From NCBI GenBank assembly GCA_021613335.1, contig JAJTWR010000055.1, positions 238,501-302,500 on the forward strand: a stretch of DNA of 64,000 bases. The letters are read 5' to 3'. This document shows positions 23,860 through 40,371 of this stretch, one piece after another (the stretch's first letter is position 1; each line of letters begins with the position of its first letter). The DNA comes from Whitmania pigra. Its lineage: Eukaryota > Annelida > Clitellata > Hirudinida > Haemopidae. Under the pieces are notes generated by a model that saw nothing but the letters and a program-made list of their open reading frames with translations, was not told the DNA's origin and did not search any database. Made by a program: the position numbers and the translations under genes.

Positions 23860-24190
23860 TATAGCAATTCTTTTAACATGCCTTGGCTTACTACTTACAG
23901 CTGTGGAAACTTCTGGAGATGGTATTTTAGCTACAACAGAGCTCAAACCACGTAGAAGAGACTTTGTTTATTACTCTGAAGGTACATTTGTTTGCTCATA
24001 AATTGGCTCTAATAAGAGCACCCAGTTCCTCCTATTCGGCCACTAGAAGAGAGTATATCTTCAGAATCTCAATACCTGGTTAATACTAGTCCTCATCTTG
24101 CTTAATCTCCTCATCATCGAATAGCTGCTGTTCCACCTCGTTGGACAGTCAGCAATTAACTTTTTCCAAGTAAGATTTACTAGCCTCTGA
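23860..24190 (-). mobile_element. hAT transposase relic
   Basis: The minus strand reads ADCPTRWNSSYSMMRRL at about 24108-24160, the hAT signature DCPTRWNST. After frame breaks it continues with WVLLLEPIYEQTNVPSE, resembling the W.LL..LLKPFEEAT..LS.E stretch of the family. No terminal repeats were identified. It lies in the spacer between the two duplication units. Confidence 0.6.
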
Positions 24191-24362
24191 ACTGCCACTA
24201 AACCAAAGTTCTTATTTTGTCGAGAAAGCTACATGATGAAATTGATTTTTAACTACTATTCCTTGACAATGAAGACGATGGATATTATGAGTATGATTTG
24301 CAAAAAGTCACACTGTGAACATGCAAACAGCACTCGCATCATATTGATGAATTATTTATCTG

Positions 24363-24566
24363 ATGCGTACTGATAGAACATCAAAGATCGACATCAACGA
24401 ACACTTAACCAAGCCAAACTCAGAAATCTTTGCTAGAGCCAGGAAACTTGTAAAGGACAAAAAACTTTTATCAGCATGGACATGGAATGGTCACGTCTAC
24501 TTGAAGAGAGGTGAAAACTCAGGACCAACTCGAGTTCAAAACCTCCTTGACCTGGAAAAATACTAA
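24363..24566 (+). pseudogene. LINE-B ORF1 C-terminal fragment
   Basis: It reads INEHLTKPNSEIFARARKLV followed by WTWNGHVYLKRGENSG. This is the FP25K-like C-terminal domain found at the end of ORF1 in many CR1/jockey-type LINEs (INEhLT..n..if..AR.L......W..nG.i..k). It is truncated at its 5' side. Confidence 0.65.
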
Positions 24567-24777
24567 CTTCTTTTTGTTTTGATGTTGCTGTTTTGCTTTT
24601 CTTTTCCTCTCATCGTGGAGTCTCTGTTTATTGAAGAAGATAAACTTTTAGTTATATTTGTCTCCGCTATTGATCCCGTGAACTTAGATCATGTTTGAAC
24701 AGTTTTGGCTGATGTGAATAAGATTTATGTTACATCTGTTGTGGGGAGGGACCACAAGTTCGAGAAAAGTTTGAGAA

Positions 24778-27731
24778 ATGGCGGACTTTGACTTTCCTTC
24801 ATCTGACCCGGATGCCTACCTGCCGGAATTCTACGAGGTTGCAAATTATGTTACAACTAAAAATATGGCCAAAATTTGTAACTCAGATCTTTCCCTAATG
24901 CACATTAACTGCAGAAGCATCTCAAATAAACTCCAGGAAGTAGAATTGCTGTTATCTTCTTATCATGCAGAAATCCTCGGCGTCAGTGAAACTTGGCTGA
25001 AAAATGGTGATCCTATTCCTGCTATTGATGGTTACAAATTTGTTTTGAAGAACAGGGACCGTGGCCTAGGAGGAGGCGTTGGTTTTTTCATCCAAGACAA
25101 TATTAAATTCAATCTCATTGACACGACCAACTGGAAATTTGAAGGTTTTGAATATCAACTAATCTCAATCAGCCAACGTAGAAGGGAAAACATTGTTGTC
25201 GCAATTATTTATCGCCCACCTGGAAACAGCTTAAAATCTTTTAACAAAGAGTTTTCAGAATTCTTGTCTTATACGATTAAAGACAACAAAAAGACCATAA
25301 TAATGGGCGACTTCAACATTAACCTATTAGCAATTGAAAGCAGTCAACCCACTAATGAATTTTTAAACATCCTCCACTCCTTTTTCATGATGCCTGTGTT
25401 CCTCAAACCCACAAGAATTGGACCCTCATCTGCCACTCTTATAGACAATATTTTCACAAATATCTCTCTCAGCAAATGCATCTCCAAGATAATTATTGAT
25501 GATATTTCGGATCACTTCCCTCTCCACATCAACATCAAACTACATGAGACTATTAAAATAGTGGAGCCCCCAAAGCTGCACAGAAAACAAGATAAACAAA
25601 CAAAACTGAAATTTAAAGAATGCTTGACTGAGGTGGACTGGTCTGATGTGACCAGAGAATGTGAATCCCAAAATATATCTCATGCCTACAAACTTTTTCT
25701 ATCGAAATATCAAAGTCTATACAATCATTGTTTTTCCTTGACAACTGTCGGTTCTCAATCCAGAATTAAAAAACAGGAATGGATGACCCCCGCCCTCCTA
25801 AAATCTTGCAAAGTAAAAAGCAAACTGTACAAGACATATCTAAAGAATCCAACTCCAGAAAACAAGATCAAATTCACAAAGTACAGAAACAGATTCAAAA
25901 CTATCAAGCAAGCTATAATTCGCCAACATTTCTCATCAAAATTCCTGAGACAACAGGGAAATCCAAAAGGTACTTGGAACATCATAAAAAGTATTTTGTC
26001 TAGAGGGAGCAAATCAGTTGAAGCTTCCGACATATTCTATTCAGACGACGGATGCGATCTAAACTCCCCAACTGAAATAGCTGAACAATTCAACAAACAT
26101 TTTTCCGATCTTGGTCCAAACTTGGCAAAGAAAATCATCCCTCCATCCAAATCCTTCCATGAATTCCTTACGAGATCTCCCACTCCCACAATGTCTTTTT
26201 TCCCTGTTTCGCCAGATGAGATCATCCAAATAGTTAAAGAATTGAAGACCTCCCATAGCTGTGGTCTTGATGGTATTGATCCTTGTATTGCTGGCGAATT
26301 CATCCCATTGATCTCTAATATTCTCAGCTCTCTGATCAATTGTTCACTGTCGTCCGGGAATGTACCAGATGACTTAAAATTAGCCAAAGTGATTCCATTG
26401 CATAAATCCGGTGATCTGAACAGGATCTGCAATTACAGACCTATCTCAATTCTGCCATATTTTTCAAAAATTTTCGAAAAGGCCGTATATCGTCGAGTTG
26501 AATCCTTCTTATCAAGGTTTAGTCTGCTCAATAACAAACAATTCGGATTTCGAAAAAATCACTCAACATATATGCCTCTACTCTTACTTTATTCGAAAAT
26601 TGCCGACGCTCTGGACCGTGGTGAGTTCACCATCGGTGTGTTTCTCGATCTATCAAAGGCATTTGATACCGTAAATCATGAGATACTTTTGTCGAAACTT
26701 TATCATTACGGTTTGCGTGGTTGTGTTTTGAAGTGGTTCACCAGTTATTTGTCGGGTCGTAAACAATTGACAGAATTTAATGGGTTTGAATCTTCGTTTA
26801 GTGACGTAGCTTGTGGCGTTCCTCAAGGGTCTATTCTTGGCCCCTTGCTATTCATAATTTATATTAACGATTTACATAACTCATCATCTTTACTTACATT
26901 TTTATTATTCGCAGACGATACAAATGTATTTGCTTCTGGCAAAAATCTCAATGACTTAATTATCAGCATCAATAGGGAGTTAACAAATGTTGACACTTGG
27001 TTTCGCGCCAATAAGTTATCTTTAAATGTCGGCAAAATTTTATGCTGTTTTGCTCAGAAAATAAGGACAGAACCCATAGTATTCAACCTTGCATCAACAA
27101 CTTACAGATTAAACATGTCACCTCTACCAAATTCCTCGGCATTATTATCGATGATAGATTAAACTGGTTTTTGCATATCAATTACGTTGCCTCCAAAATT
27201 TCAAAAACATTGGCATCGTGTCAAGGGTCTCTTCATTTGTTGATAAAAAAATTCTCATTATGCTTTATTATTCTTTAATATATCCTTATCTCATCTATTG
27301 TAATATCGCCTGGGCCTCTACCTATCCCTCTAAACTTATCCACTTACTTACACTCCAAAAAGAATAATTCGTACTATATTTCGTCTCCATCCACGTGCCC
27401 ATACAAAGGACTTTTTTATTTTTCAAATGGACTTCTAAATATATATCAGATCAATAAATTCCAAACTTGCCTCTTCATATACAATTATGAACATAACTTG
27501 CTGCCTCCATCCTTTAATAATATGTTTTTCAAATCATCAGATGTCCACTCTTACAATCTTAGATCATCCAATCAATTGAGATCTGAATTTTCCCGTACCA
27601 CCTTCAAAAAATTCTCCATATGTTGCAAAGGTCCACTCTTGTTCTCCTCTCTGCCGTCGTCCCTTGTTTCTCTAAACAGTTCCTCACTATTTAAATCCCA
27701 TCTTAAAAAACACATTCTATCCACCTGTTGA
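24778..27731 (+). pseudogene. LINE-B ORF2 (endonuclease-reverse transcriptase), few lesions
   Basis: It begins MADFDFPSSDPDAYLPEF and is open for 794 codons. Endonuclease motifs: HINCRSISNK, VSETWLKNGD, GLGGGVGFFI, IYRPPG, MGDFNINLL, IDNIFTN, SDHFPLHI. Reverse transcriptase motifs: VIPLHKSGDLNRICNYRPIS, motif A FLDLSKAFDTVNHE, CGVPQGSILGPLLFIIYIND and motif C LLFADDTN. A frameshift near 27040 leads to STKFLGIIIDDRLNW, then another near 27260. The C-terminal stretch ends at 27731 (HSYNLRSSNQLRSEF). Only a few changes prevent full coding, so it is a young copy. Confidence 0.85.
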
Positions 27732-27999
27732 ACCTGTTATCCACATTTCCACCTTATCATTCATTTTATTATCCTGGTTTTTTCCTCGTTGATTACATCG
27801 CTTATTCATTATTCCGATTATTCATCGTCTCTCAGTTGTTGCCATTAATTTTCACCTGTCGTTACCATTAGAAGTTTATATATATGCAAAGACCCTTTCA
27901 AACGCCCCTTTAAATTTGTCAAATTGAAACAACCTATCCCCTAGACGGGAATTAATTCCCTTGGGATAGTTCATTAATGAATTTGTGAATCTTTTTTTG

Positions 28000-28544
28000 G
28001 TGTGATTTGTTTTTGGCTATTTGAATATAGTTTTTTGAAAATAAACGAATTCAAACCTGAAAATCTCTCATGCCTTGAATCAAGTTGCCTAGTCAAACAG
28101 GTATTTGTTCGGTACATCACAGTTCGGTGTTGTTGGCTTCCGTCACCAGCTCCTATGGAGAGGTTTATAACATATAACACAACATAACAATTATTTATAG
28201 TGGAAAATCTGGATTTGTGTAATAACCACTTTTTTTTAGTTCTAATAACCAAATTTACTTAAGTAAATCTTAAATGTACCTATCGTGTTCGCGTGGATGG
28301 TTTCCTTATCTAGTTTATTCCATGAGGAAACGACCCTTGCGAATTTAGTTCAGCAGGAATAAAACACCAAGAAGGAACAGGAGACATGATTCGATATTTC
28401 AGAAACTTTCGCTTTTAAAAGCAAATTAAAGCTTTGAAAAGTGACAGTATTGAAACTGAGTTTAAAAAAATGAACCTTTAAAAAAGTAAATACCAAATTT
28501 CATCAAATTTGCTTCGCTTTCAAAGGTTGCTGATAACTGACAGC
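28000..28544. other. Spacer before unit B; no gene recognised
   Basis: A/T-biased sequence without a recognisable domain. The left edge of the segmental duplication in unit B is near 28545, where sequence similar to 13360 onward begins (CTGAAATTTGAT). Confidence 0.4.
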
Positions 28545-28680
28545 CTGACTGAAATTTGATGCGAAATTCTATTAAATTCGTCTCGTTATCAAAGTTTAGT
28601 GAATTTCAGGAGCGTCTGCGTATATAACACATTTCCACAAAAACAGGCGATGCCTGTTTAATATTGACGTAGATATAAAA

Positions 28681-35648
<6,968 letters not shown>

Positions 35649-35954
35649 CCAGATGAACAAACGATCAATAATTGTAATGAAATTAAGTGATCGAACGTCT
35701 TAGAAAATATAGAAAAATTTAGAAAAACTATTTGATTTTGAAACATTATCTGTATTTTTTAATTTAAACGTCTTATTTTTTAATGGTTTGACTTTGGTGA
35801 TCAGATCTTAGTTAAAAATGACCTCGAGTAGAAATGGGTAATGGTCTTCTATGTAATTTGAACAGCTTACTTTAATCTAATTTGTTCACGTAGTTCAAGT
35901 TTCGATTCAAATTTTAATACAATATCTTACCTAAAATCTCAGTATGTTATAGAA

Positions 35955-36747
35955 CAGGGGTCTCAAACTCAAATTGCTCCGAGGGCCAAGTGATGACTTC
36001 TAAAGTTCCTCGAGGGCCGCATAGCCAGAACTTGTTTAAAATGATAAAAAGTTAATAAACAAGACAACGTAATAAGAACGTAGTGCTTTACAAACTTTCT
36101 AAAATCCATTTATTACAAATGTAATGTAGTCAATTTATGTATCGTTTTTGGCGTATCTGTATTTGGTTAACTTAGGTTTCAGTCACTTTCTGTACTGACT
36201 GCTGGCCTGGCAGCGTTTTGCGTCCACAAGCATCAATATTAGGTTTGATTTTGTGAGAAGAAACCAATCTCAGTGTTGCTTGCAAATGTTCATCAGTGAG
36301 CTGTGACCTCAGTACAGACTTGTTAACTTTCATGGATGAGAAAAATTGTTCACATGCATATGTACTGCCAAACATTGCAAGAATCCTTGCAGTATCAGAG
36401 AGTAACCTTGGAAATCTTTCTCGTGAAAGAAACGTGTAGAATTCGGGAATCCCTACTTCTGCATATTTCTGCTTCAAGATAGTATCACACTGGAGTTCCA
36501 CCAACTCCATTTGCAATTCCTCTCCAACAGTATCAATTTCTATAGCAAACGGCGTCGAAAAAAGTTGAAATTGTGGCTCCAGTAACTTAAAGTCTGCAAA
36601 ACGCACATCAAACTGTTGAAGTAACACAGACATCAAATTTGCATATTCTTATAAGAATTTGGGTTCAACTTTGCCTAGGGAATTCAGAGTTGAGAAATGG
36701 GCCAAATTGCCCTCACCAAGTTGCGGGCCGCGTGTTTGAGACCCCTG
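35955..36747 (-). mobile_element. Non-autonomous hAT element, TIRs and 8-bp TSD intact
   Basis: The left terminus CAGGGGTCTCAAAC is perfectly inverted at the right terminus (GTTTGAGACCCCTG). The flanks carry TTATAGAA twice (35947-35954 and 36748-36755), an 8-bp target-site duplication. The 793-bp element has GGGCCGC-type subterminal motifs and a residual transposase C-terminus on its minus strand. It is absent at the matching place in unit A, so it is younger than the duplication. Confidence 0.9.
36172..36636 (-). pseudogene. hAT transposase C-terminal domain (GTF2IRD2/ZBED-like)
   Basis: The open frame of 154 codons contains YACEQFFSSMKVNKSVLRSQ then LTDEHLQATLRL. This is the hAT dimerisation domain in the form found in GTF2IRD2/FAM200-type domesticated and free hAT proteins. 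The catalytic DDE region and zinc finger are missing. It is still open, hence young, but not autonomous. Confidence 0.8.
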
Positions 36748-37105
36748 TTATAGAATATCATTTGAAGTCAAAAAATGTTCAATATCACTCTTGTCTAAGT
36801 TACTTATCTTTGCTTAATTTTTTGCAATAAAATATTTTTGTTTTTAGTTTTGCTTTTCTTTTCGACATTGATTTCCTGTTAGCTTTGTAGAAATTCAACA
36901 AATTTGAGTCACTATCAAGTTTTTGGAGATTTAAAATAAGTAGTAGTAAACAAAATAATTTGTTTAAAATAAGTAGCAATTAAACAAATATTTTTGTACA
37001 TTTTCATTAATTTCAATCTAAGTACAAATATATAGAATTCTCATCGCCAAAATAGTTGTCAATCGATACCAGGTGTTAGTGATAAACAAAAACGAAGCCG
37101 TGGGC

Positions 37106-38271
37106 ATGTCAGAAAGCGACAACGTCGATTTTTCGTGGCATCGGACATCTCAAGGAAAAGTTTTAATATCATCTCTCAGACAACCATTTGGTAAATATTT
37201 TGGCCATAGATATCTTTTATTTTATTTTATTTTTCTTTCATTTTGAACGTAACACCTTCACAAATGCGCCAGGAATTTTCGAAAAACCATTAGCTATCCA
37301 GAATACCAACTACGACATTTTAGAATATAAACTTTTACTCTATGGAAAAAGTGGCGTTGGAAAATCTTCTCTTGTCTCAAAACTTCTGGGTTGCCCCATC
37401 CAACCAAATTATTATGAAACACCTGGTTTGATTTTTTTCAATTCAGTCTCAGAATTGTACAGATTAGCAGTGAAATGTTGCAGGTATTGAGATATCTACC
37501 ATAAATTGGCCCATCAAAATAATGAGCAATGGACTCATAACAATATTCAGACTCAATTTGTGGGATGTTGGAGACAATGCTTTAGTGAGATATAGCTATT
37601 TCAATAGTGTAAGATCTGGCAACAAATTGAGGAATTGGTGGAATTGTTAGAACTGATTTTTTTTCTTGTCTAATTACTTAACAGCTATGCAGAGAGAATC
37701 TTGATGGAATCATATTTGTTTTTTCTTTTACTGATAAATCAAGCTTCGTAGATGTCACAAAGAAAGTTGTTCTAGAAGAAAGTGGATTGTGCAAGTTCAT
37801 CGTTGGATGCAAGTATCCTTATAACTATTCATGTAAAGAAACATTCTTAAAATTGAAATTGTTCTAGTTTAGGCTAAGTCTTGATAGGCAGTTTCTTTGT
37901 TCAGTCAGTAAATATCAAAAATGTGTATCATCCCACTTTGTTAAAAAATTGTCAGTTCATGATGTAATTGTTCCTCTCAATTATTGATATTTTATCAAAT
38001 CATATGATTTTATTTTGAGAGTCAACTCCCCAGTGAATGGTTTTGTGCATCAGCTTACTTTCCGATTAAGTATTAAAGGTTGGATTCTGTGGAAAATGAA
38101 GTGACATTAAAAGAAGTCAAAGAATTTGGAGAATTCTGGAGAAACAAAATATTCTCTTCATCTCTGCAGGCACCAGGTATTGTAGAGGTTCCAGAGATAC
38201 TGAATGACATTTGCTCCCAATTGTTAAAACAAAGCAAGAAGCCATCAAATGTGCAACCTCAAAGATCCTGA
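37106..38271 (+). CDS. CPLANE2: CPLANE2/RSG1, ciliogenesis Rab-like small GTPase
   Basis: Exons 37106-37190, 37273-37425, 37484-37608, 37685-37812 and 38079-38271 give a continuous 227-aa frame (the human protein is about 258 aa). P-loop GKSGVGKS is at 53-60. The switch II region reads LWDVGD (105-110), like the DCGE form typical of RSG1 rather than the DTAGQ of Rabs. VFSFTDKSSF (133-142) and a divergent G4 CKLD (163-166) follow. The N-terminal WHRTSQGK and IFEKPL blocks also match the family. In vertebrates RSG1 works with the CPLANE complex (Fuzzy, Inturned, Wdpcp) at basal bodies in IFT recruitment and ciliogenesis. The start ATG is the first in a good context, but the frame is open upstream, so an extra 5' exon is possible. 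It is the only intact copy; the upstream duplicate is broken. Confidence 0.85.
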
Positions 38272-38426
38272 TGACTATAACTTCCTTTTTTTTTGCCTTT
38301 GCCTTTGTTCCGTGACTGGTGCATCTCCCCATTGTTTTAATTCTTTGCATTAACATTTTGTTGTTATGACTCTGACTATCATTTGGATGACTTGGATTTT
38401 TTAAAGTTTTAAGTTAGTTATTTTGG

Positions 38427-38432
38427 AATAAA
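38427..38432 (+). promoter_or_regulatory. CPLANE2 polyadenylation signal AATAAA
   Basis: Canonical AATAAA 156 bp after the CPLANE2 stop codon, followed by an A-run and a TGT-rich region. Confidence 0.55.
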
Positions 38433-38699
38433 AAAAAGCTTATCCATGCTATCCGAAGACATGCAATGCACAAAAGCTTCTTGTTATTGCAATTCATTAA
38501 CTTCAATTGTTTATTGTTATGGAAGAGCCATTTCATAGGGGTCACAATTGAAACACCTACATAATAGCTGACTATACTAGAACGACATTAGGTCAAGGCA
38601 GAGGAAGATCTTGAGAACGTTATGAGTCTTCCCCATATTATAGCATTAGAAGAATGGCCACCGTTAGGTATTTCCTAACTGAAAGTATACTAGTTATAC

Positions 38700-38760
38700 A
38701 TCGGGTTTCGAAAATAAGCTCTAGCCTGATCGTGATAAAAGCCCTACCCCGCATTATTAG
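38700..38760 (+). repeat. MITE fragment with AATAAG(C)CCTA motifs
   Basis: It contains GAAAATAAGCTCTAGCC and AAAAGCCCTACCCCG. These resemble the AAAATAAGCCCTAG motifs of widespread pogo/mariner-like MITEs whose ends read TACCGT... The assignment is from memory of motif style. Confidence 0.35.
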
Positions 38761-39529
38761 CTATTGATTTAATATCAGTAAAATTTTAGTGAAATGTTAA
38801 ATTAATAAATTATAGTTACTGTAAGTATTTGTATGTGAAATACAAGCAATTGCAGTAAACCGACAACCAATCGGATCACATTGGGTTGTTTTTACGAATC
38901 TGCTTCAATGCGTTACAAATTTACCATTAATAGTTATTTCGACAGTACCTTGTTTCCATTTATGGTGAGTGCAAAAAGAAAAAGCTATTCCATCAAATAT
39001 TAGAAAGGAATCGTGAAAACTTACGGGGCACTAATTTTACAACTTTCTATTTTAAAATAAGAACTTCTGGTCATGTCAAATTTTTAAAATTTAGTAGAGA
39101 CATCTCGCGATATCTCGGTAAACTTTTAATTAAATTTTTATTTTTCTATTTACTTTTAAGCATGATAGGCGGAGCTTATTTTGTTGTTAGGGTGGAGCTA
39201 TCTTGCTTATTTTGCCAGAGCAAAAAAGTACATGAACAAGAAATATTCATTTAAGGAAAGTTCTCTTGCTAGACATGAGAGATTGAGACCAATGATTTTT
39301 TGGGAAATATATTTGCAAGAAAATAGGGAGGAATTCAGAGTTTTATAACAATGATCTAAAAGAAGTTGATATGACTATCTGATTATTTTTTTTCAAAAGA
39401 ACTCCAATTAAAGGGTTTTTAACATTCTTGTTATTAAAAAATGATTAAAACCATTTTTTGGTCCTTGCCTCTTGTAACATAATAACTTGTGTAACATTAA
39501 AAAATCTGCTGATGGGCTGTTGATTATGA

Positions 39530-39650
39530 AAATATAAGACACCCCCCCCCCCCTAAAATAAGCCCTAGCGCCTTTTTTGGAGCAAAAATTAATGAGACAG
39601 TCTTTCTTTGTTTTTTTTTGGGGGGGGGGGATTAACACGGTATTAGGTTA
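39530..39650 (-). repeat. MITE end fragment with poly-C/G tracts
   Basis: The minus strand reads TACCGTGTTAATCCCCCCC, then AATTTTTGCTCC, GGCGCTAGGGCTTATTTTAG and a G13 run. This matches the same MITE style as 38700-38760 (TACCGTG terminus, ATTTTTGCTCC, AGGGCTTATTTT). The homopolymers are expanded. The TIR-like TACCGT start resembles the pogo element ends in this window. Confidence 0.45.
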
Positions 39651-40135
39651 CTAGCATGTGGTGTTGTAGTGTATGCAGTAAGGGGAGGTGAAGAAGGATC
39701 CTTCGAATCGAGCCCCATGACTCCTACCACATTGATTCGGCCTGGACAAGGACAAATTCGACAGAGGCAGCTACATTTTAAAATAAGAGCTAAGAGGCTA
39801 AGAGTACTTTTCGCGACTCTGATGTTTGTCGTAGCAATGAAAGTGCAACAGGAAATTCACTACGGTCCTGACCAAAATTCACCATATTCTGCAAGAGGAA
39901 CAAATGTTCAGAAAAGGAATTCAAAACCTACCAGCTACTAGACCTGGGAGCCGCAAACGATTTGTAGTTAAGCCGAGCCAAGCTGAATAATGTAGCAGCC
40001 GCCGCCAAAATTTTAAATCCTAAGTCGCCGCTGATTTTGCTAAGTCAAATTCATAACATTGCATTCATAACAGCCACTTTTAAGCGCTTGATTTATTAAC
40101 ATAAAATATATACCAGTTTATATCACTAAGCTTTC

Positions 40136-40262
40136 TTTTCGCCTTTCAGGCGTCCAAGTTCGCGCTGTCGCCTGGAGTCTTTCGTTTCCTGGGGTCGTCT
40201 GACAGGCACAACCCCAAATCTCTCGATGCACTTGCTGTAGATGAAGTCACTGAAGGATTTCA
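40136..40262 (-). other. Open coding-like fragment of unknown family
   Basis: The minus-strand frame runs from an acceptor-like TATATAG to a TAG stop. It reads SDFIYSKCIERFGVVPVRRP, then SRRQRELGRLKGEKKA, with AATAAA about 40 bp after the stop. It could be the last exon of a gene whose 5' part was displaced by the pogo insertion at 40372. The basic SRRQRE..RL..EKK pattern is also common in the linker of LINE ORF2 proteins, which I consider equally likely. Confidence 0.3.
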
Positions 40263-40371
40263 CTATATAAATATATAGATAGAAGTGCTTTTGATTGAAA
40301 TATAAGTCAAAATCATCTTAGTCATGCAACGGACTATAATCAAATAAATGAATAGATTGAAATATCGACGT

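Larger units (their letters stand above)
24345..27990 (+). mobile_element. LINE-B, 5'-truncated non-LTR retrotransposon (CR1-like)
   Basis: It carries the C-terminal end of an ORF1 followed by a nearly intact ORF2 (endonuclease plus reverse transcriptase) and 3' sequence. It is distinct from LINE-A in all motifs. It is located between the two M13/CPLANE2 units. The left border is inferred from the start of the ORF1 similarity; the right border is uncertain. Confidence 0.75.
38433..40135. other. Intergenic DNA with MITE fragments
   Basis: No gene was recognised. An open stretch of 90 codons at 39669-39941 has no family motif and is probably chance. Two fragments of one MITE type lie here and are listed separately. 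Confidence 0.4.

Noticed and set aside
23604..23955. Plus-strand ORFs between the CPLANE2 pseudogene and LINE-B
   Set aside because: No family similarity; partly antisense to the hAT relic on the minus strand.
39669..39941. 90-codon plus-strand ORF
   Set aside because: No recognisable domain, no splice or regulatory context, and it lies in repeat-rich intergenic DNA.
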